Assembly: GCF_004379255.2 (NCBI RefSeq)
Contig: NC_056049.1
Coordinates: forward strand, 434,001 to 498,000
Source of the DNA: Salvia splendens
Taxonomy: Eukaryota > Streptophyta > Magnoliopsida > Lamiales > Lamiaceae
DNA length: 64,000 nucleotides
Direction: 5' to 3'
Shown: positions 22,946-34,800 of the stretch, in pieces
Layout of the letters: the number at the start of each line of letters is the position of its first letter
How positions within the stretch are numbered: position 1 is the first letter of the stretch
Position numbers and translations under genes: made by a program
The notes under the pieces: generated by a model
The model's database searches: none
What the model was told of the DNA's origin: nothing
Seen by the model: only the letters and a program-made list of their open reading frames with translations

Positions 22946-23379
22946 CTTTACAAATAAATTGCACTTTGAAACATGTAAAACTACTGTTGCCAAATGTTAG
23001 CCGAAAGTTTAAACTATTTAAGAACTAGACCTTCGATAAAACAGCCATCTCTCAATCGACATTCTCGTTACTTTTTCTGTGTTGAGTGTATCTTGAATAA
23101 CATAGCATATTTGTATATTTCCAAATCCAATAAAATAAAAGATTACTTCTTTCATAGAATTAAGATGTTTAGCTCAGTGCTTCATCACTAATTAGTATCA
23201 AATCCAATAAAATCTTGCTAAAGTAAGTGGTAACAGTAACAATCTTTATTGACACAGAACCAATACATATCACTTCACAACTTGAAAGACAAATGAAACA
23301 TCATAAAATGGTGAAACATACTGATCAAAACAGACCACAAAAACGAAGAAGGAGATGAAGGTGCTGCCTAACCTTATCA

Positions 23380-23670
23380 TCCAGTCCGAGCAATGCGAGA
23401 TAGTAGCCCCTTTAGGCACGACAAGAATCACATCCAACCTCAATATCGCGCAACTCAGCCCTCCGTCTCCATCCCTTCCCACACCACACAGCTTCCCATC
23501 CAAATTCACCATTGTTAAGCTGCACAGAAAATTCGGGAGCCCTTTCTCCACCCCTCTCAGCTCCTTCAACACATCCTCCTCCTCATCATACCCACGAATC
23601 TTACCCATATAATCATATTAATACAGCACACTGTCCACCACCGCGAACCGACCCCTCCACCCCATACCCG
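23380..23670 (-). pseudogene. Partial 3' duplicate of the F-box/kelch gene
   Basis: It repeats the C-terminal third of the neighbouring F-box/kelch gene, for example LKELRGVEKGLPNFLC, TMVNLDGKLC and VILVVPKGATISHC. It lacks the Gly-Lys-rich insertion, and a Tyr/Cys codon has become TAA just before YDYMGKIRG. It has no F-box, so it is a truncated tandem copy lying just 3' of its source. Confidence 0.88.
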
Positions 23671-24774
23671 TCAAAACTCAACAGCCAAGCAATGAGAGAT
23701 GGTAGCCCCTTTAGGCACAACAAGAATCACATCCGACCTCAATACCACGCCACTCAGCCCTCCGTCTCCATCCCTCCTCACCTCAATCTCCGCACACATT
23801 ATATCCACCTCTTTCCCATTCCCTTTCCCTTTCCCTTTCCCTTCCCACACAACACACAGCTTCCCATCCAAATTCACCATTGTCGAGCCGCACAAGAACT
23901 TCAGCAGCCCTTTCTCCACCCCTCTCAGCTCCTTCCACACATCCTCCTCCACATCATACCCGTGAATCTTCCCCAAATAATCGTAACAATACAGCACATT
24001 GTCCACCACCGCGGCTCGGCCCCTCCACCCCAAATCCAGGCTCTTAGGCACATTCCCCCACCCGCCCCGCCCGATGTCGAGCACCACACCACCTCTATCC
24101 GCCATTGCATATAACCTAGTCCCAATTACCGCGCTCGCGTGCATCCACTTATCCCTCAGCTCAATCTCACTCGGAATCGCAGCCCACAACCCCGTCGCTG
24201 GATCAAAAACCTCCGCCCAATTGATCGATCGAGACCAGTTATCGACATTACACCCGCCCATTACATATATCTTCCCGTCCAATTCCCCCGACGCGGAAAA
24301 TTCCCGAGAAACCCTCATTCTATGCCCTAATTGCCAATTATTCGACCGACAATCGAAGATCCAGACATTGTTCGAAGGAATATCGCTGAGAGAGCCGCCG
24401 ATTACGTATATTTTGGGGCCTAGGGCTAAAACTGATGATCCAACGGGGTGCTGAGGGATTGAGGGGATGGGAGTGAAACTGCGCTTCGAATTTTGGGGGT
24501 TTCGCTCGGAATACCAGTTGAAAGAAGAATTGATCCGGAGATTGAGGTAGAGAGATGATTGGGATGTACGGAGGAGAGATCGGGTGCGGAAGAGCTCCGG
24601 TGAATTGACGGCGGCGCGCCACGATTTTGAGACTAGAGAGAGGAAGGGGTGGCGGAAGCGCGGCACTCTGGCAAGGATCTGGATTGAGATATCGTCCGGG
24701 AAGTTCTGAATCAGTGGGGGTGGAGCTGAAACTGGGGACCCGGCCCCAGCGGCGGCGGTGGTTTGCTCCGCCAT
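23671..24774 (-). CDS. F-box/kelch-repeat protein
   Basis: Intronless gene of 367 residues. An F-box lies at about residues 22-68 (NFPDDISIQILARVPRFRHP, LVSKSWRAAVNSPEL). Kelch-type repeats follow: LGPKIYVIGGSLSDIP, VWIFDCRSNNW, DGKIYVMGGCNVDN, AEVFDPATGLWAAIP and TRLYAMADRGGVVLD. Such proteins act as substrate receptors of SCF ubiquitin ligases: the F-box binds SKP1 and the kelch domain binds the target. A Gly-Lys run (KGKGKGNGKE), encoded by a (tttccc)n-like repeat at about 23815-23850, interrupts the last part and is absent from the duplicate next door. The target is unknown. Confidence 0.9.
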   Translation of the reverse strand: MAEQTTAAAGAGSPVSAPPPLIQNFPDDISIQILARVPRFRHPFLSLVSKSWRAAVNSPELFRTRSLLRTSQSSLYLNLRINSSFNWYSERNPQNSKRSFTPIPSIPQHPVGSSVLALGPKIYVIGGSLSDIPSNNVWIFDCRSNNWQLGHRMRVSREFSASGELDGKIYVMGGCNVDNWSRSINWAEVFDPATGLWAAIPSEIELRDKWMHASAVIGTRLYAMADRGGVVLDIGRGGWGNVPKSLDLGWRGRAAVVDNVLYCYDYLGKIHGYDVEEDVWKELRGVEKGLLKFLCGSTMVNLDGKLCVVWEGKGKGKGNGKEVDIMCAEIEVRRDGDGGLSGVVLRSDVILVVPKGATISHCLAVEF

Positions 24775-24855
24775 ACTTAAAATTTAAGGGAATTTTACTC
24801 TTTTTATATAATTATTTGTAGAGGAAAGGGCGTCCCGAACCGCCGAACGTGTGGA

Positions 24856-26195
24856 CATTTTATGATTTTGGTCATAAATATTATGTTTTAAATTTTTGCA
24901 TCCCAACATTTTAACTCGGGCCGAAATCAGTCCTAAACCAATGGATCCATCAAATTTTAACAATCAACGTTTTTAATTCGGATTTTGACCAAATTAAATT
25001 GTTAAGTGTGATTACTACCTCCCTAATTATATCCATAATTATTATAATAATTTATCATTTAAAAAACAAAACAAAGCTAGTCTTCGGAATGGCAGAAGCC
25101 CCTGCTGCTTCCACCTCCGGTTCGCTCCGGTGTGGCGGCGCCTGTGGCTGCCGCCTTCCTCCTCCTCTTCCTCTACGCGCTCTTCGCCTTCTTCACTTCG
25201 GACAATTTAGCCACTTCGAAGAATATGCTCTCAGCATAATTTTCGTCGCGATTTTCCTGTTTTTGCTCTCGAGAAACAAGGGTTTAGTTAGCAGGAATGT
25301 CAATTTCTTCAAGCAAACCCGCGATGAGTATGGGAAGAGGTTAGGGTTTTTGCGTTTCGCTTTGAGAACTCACTCGAAGCCTGTGCAATGGTTCATCGGC
25401 GAGGCAGAATTGGAGAGTAGGAAGATTGTTCGGAAGGTGTGGAGTTTTACAGCAATGGCGATTTCTACGAAGAGGAGTTTCACAAGGGGGCATGTAACGG
25501 AAGCGGTGTGTACAATTACTTTGTGAATAAGAGGTATGAAGGGGATTGGATCGATGAGAAATACAACGAGTATGGGATCGAGAGCTGGGCGAGAGGGAGC
25601 AGGTACAGAGGGCAGTATCGCCATGGCTATGGAGTGTATAAGTTTTACACATGGGATTCGTATGCTGGAGAGTGGTGCAATGGGCAGAGCCATGGCGTTG
25701 GAGCTCAGACTTACGGCGATGGGAGCTGCTTCGTCAGCGAGTTCAAATCCGGGGTTAAGCATGGCTTTGGATGCTACCATTTGAGCTTAGGACTTACTTC
25801 TGTGGTGGATTGATCCGTGTGGTGGTTGTAAGTGATAGAGATGAGTGGGGATTATATTTCTGTTCTGTAAGGATAACCGGTGACAGCCGGCGGTCGACCG
25901 GCGGCAGCTGAGTAGCTATTGACTTGCGAATTTGGGGCGGGGTATCGGCGACGATCTTCCATTGCGGGAGTCGCGGCAGGGGAGAAAATTTTTGATGTTT
26001 TTTAATATTTTAGAATAATAATTTTTTTAATTAAAAAATCTAATAAAAATGCTTAACTTGGTCAAAATCGGCTAAACAACCGTTGACCGCTACTTTTAGA
26101 TGGAGCCGTCCAAAATGGGCTGATTCCGACCCGAGTTAAAATGTTGAGGATGCAAAATTTCAAAACATAATGTGTAGGATCAAAATCATAAAATA
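24856..26195. mobile_element. Pack-MULE-like element: long inverted repeats around a captured gene fragment
   Basis: About 24856-25010 and 26045-26195 are inverted copies of each other; for example the left has acattttaactcgg and the right, complemented, has the same, within roughly 150 bp of similar sequence estimated at about 80% by eye. The right end continues to a terminus (ggtcaaaattggtcct when complemented) of a kind seen in plant Mutator-like elements; the left end looks truncated. Between them lies a MORN-gene fragment. No 9-bp target duplication could be confirmed. Confidence 0.65.
25090..25813 (+). pseudogene. MORN-repeat protein fragment, frameshifted and truncated
   Basis: The upstream part reads MAEAPAASTSGSLRCGG, a hydrophobic membrane-type segment (LSIIFVAIFLFLLS), then SKPVQWFIGEAELESRK. 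A frameshift near 25437 follows. In the next frame come MORN repeats: VEFYSNGDFYEEEFHKGACN, YEGDWIDEKYNEYGIESWAR, YRGQYRHGYGVYKFYTWDSY and GEWCNGQSHGVGAQTYGDGS, ending GFGCYHLSLGLTSVVD. Intact relatives (At1g77660/At4g17080 type) have further repeats. Some key Gly residues are replaced (YEEEF, YTWDS). It is best read as a captured, decaying copy whose parent lies elsewhere. Confidence 0.8.
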
Positions 26196-26613
26196 TTCAG
26201 GACCAATTTTGACCTTTACTCTTATTGGAAAACCCCAAAAATTTACAGAATTTATATTTAGAAATTCAAATTAAATATTAGACGATAATCAACGTGCAAT
26301 TTTATTAATATTGGCCCAATAACAGTTAATTTTAAAATGAAAACCTGGCCCAATTGGAACACGTCGTTAATTATAATGAAGCTACGCCCAATTATTTTAT
26401 ACTATATATTCTTTTAAATTTTAAAATCTAAATTGAATCAAAGTGTGGGACATATATTTATAATCAAACGAAGTACATAAAAAATATTTTTAAATAAAAT
26501 AAAAAAAAATATTCTCAATCGAATTATTTGGTTTTATAGTACTCCGTATTAAAGATGAACAAGAATGGTCCCTATTTATGGGGATGATTATATTATTTAT
26601 ATATAATGTTTTA
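26196..26613. other. Intergenic, no gene recognised
   Basis: AT-rich sequence between the Pack-MULE-like element and the next MITE. Nothing recognised. Confidence 0.5.
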
Positions 26614-26804
26614 CGATGGTATTCAGTTTGCAAAATTGTATCTTGAGATTAAATATGTAGTGTGCTTGGTTTATGAGATTCAATATCTCAACTCAATCCT
26701 AGATGGATAATCATGAGATAATTAGTCATAGCTAACCTCCTATTAATAAAACAATCTCACAACTCTATCTTGGTACTATTTTATCTAGGAAACCGAACAC
26801 CACC
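26614..26804. mobile_element. Tourist-like MITE, second copy
   Basis: Related along its length to 21414-21599 (for example ataattagtcatagctaac and ggaaaccgaacaccacc). It begins after TTA and ends before TAT, so the target duplication has decayed. Confidence 0.7.
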
Positions 26805-26844
26805 TATGTTGATATAAAATTTGAAGCTTGCGTAAATAATAGTA

Positions 26845-27104
26845 TCACTCTCCTTCGTTCATAAAAAATAGTCTAATTGGTGGGATGCACGAGTTTTAAT
26901 ACGAAATTGGTAAAGTGTGAGAGAGAATAATATAAAAAGATTACTAATTTTATATATTAGTTTTATATTAAAATGTGAGTTGGAATAAGTTAGTGGAATA
27001 CGAGGTCCACTATAAAAAAATATTAAATAGTGAAATGTGACAAATATTGTGAGACAGACAAAAATGAAAAAATGTGACAAAATTTAAGGACATGGGAAGT
27101 GTGA
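26845..27104. mobile_element. Degenerate Stowaway-like MITE
   Basis: The body is typical of the Stowaway elements elsewhere in the window (gtgggatgcacgagttttaa, tagttttatattaaaatg), with eroded ends tcactctccttcg / catgggaagtgtga, flanked by TA. Confidence 0.55.
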
Positions 27105-27386
27105 TACAATTGATAAAATATTTGGTATGAATAGTATACTTAATTACGACCCTTCAATCATCGCGTGATGACTCGAGCATCCAACCTATTAGTGCCAAAG
27201 AATCTATGAAATGAGTGGACGTCAATGTCCGTATGAATGGTCCCTGGCAACATTTTACTACCTCACAATGCCATTGCCACCAACATGAGCTCATGATACA
27301 TTAGTATCATCACGTCGATAAGTAACAACCAAAAATTAACTCATATCTTTCATAGAGACAAAAAAAACAATTCCACTGGAGCAGCG

Positions 27387-28815
27387 ATGAGGATGAACTA
27401 CGCAATCGCTATTCTCCTGATTTTATTATCAGTAAGCAGTCAAGCTTCTTCCAATTGCTTCAAATCCATCATTAGCAACGGAATCCACCTCGCTCCCTGC
27501 GACACTTCATCTCTACTCCGCCATGACGCCGTATGGACAAACTTTCTTCCACCGTCCCACCGGGAGGGCCTCCGACGGCCCCCTCATCATTGATTTCATC
27601 GGTTCGAATTCCCAATCTCACTTCCCTTGATTCAAATTTTCATGGTTCACCGTCAATTTCTGCAATTATAATTGATTGAATAATTACCTAACAATATGTT
27701 CTAAGCCTGCTTAATTTTTTCATAATTTATACTCCCTCCGTCCCCAAAGAATATCCACTTTGAGTTTGGCACGAGTTTAATGCAAAATTGGTGAAATAAG
27801 AGAGAGACATAGAGAAAAAATAATTAAATTATTGTTAGTGGAGAATGAGTCTCACCTAATGAGAGAAAAGAATTTTCAAAATTGGAAAGAATGCATATTC
27901 TTATGAGATGTATAGAGTATATATTATTATAAAACTATTGATATTTTGTGTGAATAGTTAAAAGCTTTTATGAGAAAATATTATCTCAAAATTCCAAACT
28001 CAAATTTAAGAATATACAAGCATTACCAAAATATTTTTTCGGTGTCCGCCCATGTTTGCAGCTGACGCTTTGAGGCTTCCTTTTTTGCAACCTTTTTTTG
28101 GTCCAAGCAACTGCGATTTCAGCGGTGGTGTGAATTTCGCGGTGGCAGGATGCACGGCACTTGCGGACTCGTTTTGGGCGGAGGAGGGGATCCAGATTGG
28201 GTTGGCAAATACGTCTCTAGCTGATCAGTTGAGCTGGTTTAAGGAACTCTTTTTGCCCCACACCTTCAGGTAACTCCTCACTAGAGAATAAAATTAGAAC
28301 ATCCAGCCCGTTTCGTGGGACACGCAAGAGACGAGCACGTGGTGCGGGTCCAATTAAGGGACGGGTGTTACTAAGTTAAGCACAAGGCAACGGGAGGTCA
28401 TGATACAATTTCAGTTATGTATATTCTTCCTCTATCCGTCTTATATCGTCCTAACTTGTCATTCTCGTCCGCCCGCAGTTAACTACGGAGTATTTTATTT
28501 ACCTTGAACTATTATTTTATCAAATGGACTCCACATATCTACTAACTTTTCTATATATTTCTTAGAATCCGAATCAACGCAATGTAAGCCAATGAATAGC
28601 AGATAGGCGGGGTATATTAATTTTTGTGTTGCTTCCTGTTGCGGCTGTGGAGGAGCGTACAAGTATAATCAGACGTCCTTCTGCAAGGATGTAGCACGTG
28701 CCAGGATCCGTCATTGCACGTGGTCTCCATTTGACAGATGCTTTGCTGCGGGGATGGATGTTTTACCATTCCTCCGCTCTATGCGTTTTGTGCTTCTTTG
28801 CCTTCAAAATTCTTG
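27387..28815 (+). pseudogene. GDSL esterase/lipase pseudogene 3
   Basis: Exon 1 begins [20 protein letters not shown], a signal peptide, then CFKSIIS. The catalytic block [10 protein letters not shown] is deleted and the frame lost; the tail (tatggacaaactttcttcc) is out of frame. A Stowaway MITE sits in the first intron. Exon 2 (about 28061-28269) is well preserved: [41 protein letters not shown]. Exons 3-4 are missing. A scrambled last-exon fragment follows at 28636-28800. It lost its nucleophile serine early. Confidence 0.88.
27732..27917. mobile_element. Stowaway MITE in GDSL pseudogene 3
   Basis: Begins ctccctccgtccccaaaga after TA; the right end is eroded (gatgtatagag) before TA. It lies in what was intron 1. 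Confidence 0.65.
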
Positions 28816-29090
28816 TATTAGTTGGAAGGTGAAATATCTTAATTAATAAATTGTGACCCTCTTAATTGGAGTCGGTGAGTTGTCCCTTCCTAAAAATCAT
28901 ATGCGCTTATCAAATTATACTATATTCTACTACTGTACTACTATTACAAATTTTACTCTTTTCATTATAGTTGTCAAATGAGAGTTGCCAAGGTCAAACT
29001 TGGGGCAACCCCAATATAGATATTCGGCTGGTCTGCATTTTTTAAATTTCTTATGTATTTTAATTTTGTATTAAATGCCACTAATAAATA

Positions 29091-29352
29091 CTCCCCCTAT
29101 TTTTCAAAAATAGCAACTATTTACATTTTGGGTTGTTCCTTATAAATAGAAACTTTATAATCTTTCTATTTTAGGACATGGACCCCACAATCCACTAACT
29201 CTACTTTCACTACTTTTTCTCTCAATCTCTCTTACTTTTCTCATTTTTCTTTTCCTCTCTCTTACTTTACCAATTTTTCTCACTTATTTTATCAATTATG
29301 CATTAAAACCCGCACCGTTTCAAATGTTTCTATTTTTTTAATACGGAAGAAC
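29091..29352. mobile_element. Stowaway-like MITE
   Basis: TA-flanked element with ends ctccccctatttttc and atacggaagaac and a pyrimidine-rich interior. It separates GDSL remnants 3 and 4. Confidence 0.55.
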
Positions 29353-29601
29353 TAATAAATAAGAGGATAAAAATATTTATAAGATTTTGTGTTTTCAATT
29401 GTAGTTCATATAGATATATATTATATTGGTTGGATGATTTCAAAATTACATAAAATATGATTTCAAAACCCGCATCTCTCTTGCCGACGGCACGGACGGT
29501 CCGTTGTGGATGCTCTTACAACCCAAAACAGTTTTTTTTTTTACTTTTGAAAGATGATCAATAATAGTTCATCATTTAATATGTGCGTCAAAAACAAAAA
29601 C

Positions 29602-30123
29602 AGGTTGCCTCAATTGGTTGAACGAATTTGTCAGCAACCACAATAAAATGCTTCAAGGACAATTGTATCTCATTCAAAAAGAGCACCCTCACACTGACAT
29701 AATCTACGGGGATTATTACAATGCGATTCTATCTCTCCCAAGACGAATATGGTAAGTATGCCATAAACAATAGTCTTGTTTTGGAGTGACACGAGTTTCG
29801 ATAAAAAAAAATAGTGCGAGTATTGTGAGTGGAAAATGAATTTGATGGTGGATCGACTTCTGTGTCTAGGGTTTTCAAAAAGGAGCGCTCACGGCTTGTT
29901 GCCCGAAATGCGGGCCCTACAAACTGGATAATAAAGAGACGAAAACGTGCGACGTCCCAGCACAGTACGTGAGTTGGGATGGTTTGCATTTGACGGAAGC
30001 AGCTTACAGTATCATAGCAAAGGGTTTGATCAAGGAATCGTATACAATACCTCAAATTGAACAAATCTGCTCAAACCATATGTTCAATAGATCGTATTCT
30101 GTTCCTCCAAGAATTGCACTATA
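29602..30123 (+). pseudogene. GDSL esterase/lipase remnant 4 (last two exons)
   Basis: 29604-29754 encodes exon 4 sequence GCLNWLNEFVSNHNKML and IIYGDYYNA. After an intron-like gap the last exon (about 29880-30123) reads GALTACCPKCGPYKLDN and YVSWDGLHLTEAAYSIIAKG, with block V Asp and His intact and a stop at about 30121. No exons 1-3 with signal peptide or GDSL block were found immediately upstream. It is more diverged from remnants 1-3 than they are from each other. Confidence 0.85.
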
Positions 30124-31884
30124 ATTTTTCTTCCAATTATATACGCCAATGTTCGGCTACATTTTTATGTACTGCAAGAAAATTGCGAATCTTGGCTTCT
30201 AGCATTTGAATGCATTAATAAAAAAATTTGAATCAATTGGATTTTCATTCTCTTATGAAAGTTCGGACCATTTTTTATGTTTACTATCTTAGTGAAAACT
30301 GAAAAACATAGTGTTCAATGTTCATAAAAAACTGACTGCAAAAACAATTTTTCTCTCCACTTCAGAAAATCCTAGAAACTAAAAAGAAAAATAGTTCATA
30401 ATTTTGGAAATTATAATGGCACTCTTGCCCCTAAAACGACTTCCGGTGGCCAAAATCTATCATTTATCAACCCTAAACTGGTTTGCAGCATGGAATGAAC
30501 GAATATAAAAGAGTGTGATTGTGCTTTTACTTTAATATATAGGTAAAATTATACTTTCACCAAGTGGATTGTGATCAAGATAGAACCATTCTTAAACGTA
30601 GAACAAATGCCAAACGGAGGTCGTTAGATCTTTTAATCCAATGGTGTTGATTTGCACAACAACTTCCCATTACAACCAAAACTATTATTAATGGGTGAAT
30701 GCAGATAAGTGAAAAAATAAAGCATGCATGGACTCTTCTTCGTTTCATTCATTCTTCCATCAACATGTGAGTTTTTTCACATGTTGAGTCCGGAATGTCG
30801 TGAAAACATAGTCTAATATGTATGATTTTTAATCTTGACCGTCATTTTTTCCTCATCCAATGAATAAAATATGTAGAGTTCTAGGTTCTACACTTAAGAA
30901 TGGTTCTATCTTTAACGCAACCCAAGTAAGTTTACTAAAACAAAACGACAAAAAATTGTTTCTACTTTCTAGTGCTTTAGTTAAAATATTAGAAAACCTC
31001 ACTCGATACGCATTTGTATATAAAATTGCATTCTTGCATGAGTCGACATACCTAAAACAATAATAAAAAGCTGGATTCAGTTACAAAGTTGCTATCACTC
31101 GGTGGTTATTATTGGTCGACATGTCCTCCTAATTTAATAATTATAGTCTATTTCGTGCAGAAGACAAGTGGTTTGCGTTGTAATGTGATCAAAATATGAG
31201 GAATTAGTTTAGCAAATATTAGGTGTTAGTTGAACTAATATCGAAATATTTTTTACTTTATACAATGTTGAACTTTCCCATGTCCCTTTTTAAAAAAAAC
31301 GCCGATTCCGATTTTGAGAGAAATTTGGAACTGGAACCGGCACAGGAACCGGCACAAGGACGAATTTTTTTTATATATAGTTATAATTCATAATCACCAG
31401 TTTTTTAAATATTGGAATCAAAACCGTATTAATAAACTCAAAAAGTAAGTTCTGATTTAACCATGCATCTTAGATATAGTGAGTCATTAGTTAAGCAAAA
31501 ATTAGGAATTAGTTGCACTAATATTGAAATATATTTTAATTTTTACTCTATAGTGTGTTGAATTTTTACTCATTAGTTCCGAGTGAAAATTGGATTTGGA
31601 AGTGGGACCTGCCCAAGAAGTAATTTTATAGTTTCGGTTCAAAATCAATTGTTTTATACCGGGTCAATAGAATCAATAAGTCGGTTCTGAATTAACCATG
31701 CAGTTATAGAAAATAATAAAACAATATTAGCCATTTTATTTATCAAAGCTCAACTAAAATTCACAGCAGAGCAGTTGGAGTAATGGCTATATAATAAAGG
31801 CTGGTCGTAGTATTAATTGATGAGTGGCCCTAAGCCAACACTTGGTTGAAATTTCTCTTGAATCTTACTCCCAATCTAGGTAAC
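30124..31884. other. Intergenic; diverged direct duplication and promoter of the intact GDSL gene
   Basis: About 31195-31440 and 31490-31700 are diverged direct copies (ttaggtgttagttgaactaa / ttaggaattagttgcactaa, then tttggaa with ccggcac or gggacc variants). No coding sequence was recognised. Confidence 0.55.
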
Positions 31885-34800
31885 ATGAAAATCGTTTTCT
31901 TCTTAGTACTTTCCTTTTCGATCACTGTTTTATGCAGCCCTCTTCCCAAGTATGACTCAATTTTCAGCTTTGGCGATTCGCTTGCCGATACCGGAAATTT
32001 CCTACTCTCCGGCGCCCTCAAGTTTCCGGTCATCGGGCAACTTCCTTACGGCCAAACATTCTTCCGCCACGCCACCGGCCGCTGCTCCGACGGCCGCCTC
32101 ATTGTCGACTTTATAGGTACATAATACTACTATAATAATAAACTTCTTATCCAATTGTCTAATTTAATAGTTATATGTGGTATGTTATCAAGTAATGAAA
32201 CACAAGATGATTTCCAATTAATATGCTTCCGTAGCCCTTAAAAAAGGTCAAAGTGGATGATGGAATTTTAATATAAGTGGATGTTGAAATGTAAGTTGAT
32301 TGAGAATAATATTAGTAATAATTATTAATGTATTATGAGTGAAAATGGCGGGTTTATAAGAGGTTTAAGTAGGTAATAAATAAATTTATATACTATGTAA
32401 TGAGACAATACCATAAATGAAAGGGATATTGGTGCGTAATATCACGAAAATTTTATAAAATTAGTTTTTTCCCACAAACTTTAAACATGTCATAAAATAT
32501 CACAAACTTAAATAGTTGTTTAAGTTTTCTCAGCAGCAACAAAATCATACTACAATTCATTTATTATTACATCACATAAGATATGATTACTATTGATAGA
32601 TATGGTTATCCATCTTAGTTGGATTTTTTTGGAGGTTGAAAAAAAAGACGCCAATTTTCCCAAATAAAAATAGAATAATTATTGTGAATAGCAGTGGAGT
32701 CAAACTTTCCAAAAAGTCCTTTCATAGCTTTCTTAGCATAATTGAGTAATTGACACCAAGTCTCACCATGTAGCTCCATGATCAGTGAATCACATACCTA
32801 TAAAAATGACATTTTGGGACGAACATAAATATAACTAGGGTCTCTTACTTGTGACATTGCAGCGGAGGCCTATGGTTTGCCATATTTACCACCGTATTTA
32901 TCGCACGATAAAAGTGAAAAGTTTTCGCATGGGGTGAATTTCGCAGTCGCGGGAGCTACTGCTCTTGACTCCAAATTCTTCTACGACCGCAACATCGGGC
33001 AGTTCCTTTGGACAAACGATTCATTAGCTGTTCAACTAGGCTGGTTCAACAACCTAAAGTCCTCCCTTTGTTCCCACAAACAAGGTCACCTTTTACAACT
33101 AACTTAACTGCGTGAAAATTTTACATATAAAGTCATTGCATTCGCAGTATAAAAACTAATTATATTTGATGGGAACCAAGGAAATGGAGTAGTTATGTTG
33201 AGTACTGTTGGAACAGATTGTGAGAAGTATTTCAAAAGAAGTCTGTTTTTGGTGGGGGAGATTGGTGGTAATGACTACAACTACCCATTCTTTGTTGGTG
33301 GAAACATTACTCAGCTTAAGGCAATGGTGGTACCTTTGGTTGTTGGAGCCATTTCCTCAGCTACTTCAGTAAGCTACTCCCATTATTCTCTTTATGATAA
33401 ATTGCTTCAAACACTACACTCAAATTCTGATTTGTCCCATAATTTTAAAAACAATTGAAAAAATCATAAAAAATTGGTTTGTACACAATCATCTCATGAT
33501 GATTTTTTTTTGTGAAATTGTATCCAATATAATAACTGGAAAATCGAAAATGGATATCATGACGATTTTTTTAACCTAATGGCGACACTAGGTTAAAAAA
33601 ACACCAACAATAAATTACACATAGGTGACTGAGTTTTTTTGTAGTGAGATAACGAATAGATTCAAATTTCAGGTTTTTTACTATTTTAAAAGTTGCTAGG
33701 CATGCCAAAAGTTGACAAAACTTCATAATTTTTTGGCCAATTAAACTTAGATCATTATAAACATTTACATAGTGGTCTACTATAAGTAGACTCCTAACTA
33801 AAAATCGATATCCCTTTCATTTTATTTTTTTGGGGTAAATAAGTTAGGCACGAAGACAGACTAATGGATATAAGAGATATCGAACCTATTATGCAATAAC
33901 GAGCTACCGATGACTAATGGATATAAGAGATATTGAACCTATTATGCAATAACCAGCTACCGAGATCCATCGGTGTAGTTTTCAACTCATGAACTCCCTT
34001 GTGGAACGTATATATTGCGACATAAAATCAGTTACAAAATTTCGTTTTCTATGCACGTGATGAACCGATACTGCATCAAATTCTTGCAATAAAATATGTA
34101 CACCTCAAAACATCCTACAATCATAGATACTCCAACAAAACTATCACTCTCAAGTCTCAACCCCCACCTTCCGACAGCCCCCAGCCTTTGCTAACTGTAG
34201 CCCTTTTATATGACAGATGCTTATAGAGGAAGGTGCAGTAGAACTGATAGTGCCTGGGAACCTGCCGATTGGGTGCAACGCAGTGTATCTAACGTTGTTC
34301 GGAACAAGCAATGTAAGAGCCTACGACAAAAACGGGTGTCTGAAAGCGTATAACGCTTTCTCAAAGTACCACAATTCTCAACTCAAAATTGCTTTGGACA
34401 AGTTGAGGCAAAAATATCCTCATGCAAAAATCAGCTATGCTGATTACTATGGTGCTGCTAAGAGATTCTTCCATGCTCCCAAGCATTACGGTGAGTGCAA
34501 ATCTAAGATTTTTCACATAAATTCAGGTTTAACATTAATTAATTTTTTTTATATATTTAATTCTATTATTTAAAAAATTGTTGAAATTGTTAATTTTGTA
34601 AGTTGCATAAAATCCAAACTCAATTTGTAATTTTATTCATTTATTTGGAGTTACATAGAAAATGATTGAATTTAGACTTTATATGGTATCAGCTGTGTGA
34701 AATTATGTTTTTGTTTGGTAGTATCTTTTCGGAAGCATGTCAACATGAATTTAAACCATACTGTTATCGTGCCTCTGCCTGTGCAATTTGTCATTCGTGT

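Noticed and set aside
23512..24454. Long His/Pro-rich plus-strand frames opposite the F-box/kelch gene
   Set aside because: Compositional shadows of the C/T-rich antisense of the gene; no domain.
28290..29515. Possible large Harbinger element (gaacatccagcccg ... ccgttgtggatgctc, TTA on both sides)
   Set aside because: The interval encloses a GDSL exon fragment and a Stowaway, and the left end is poorly matched. I could not exclude chance, so it is not listed as an element.
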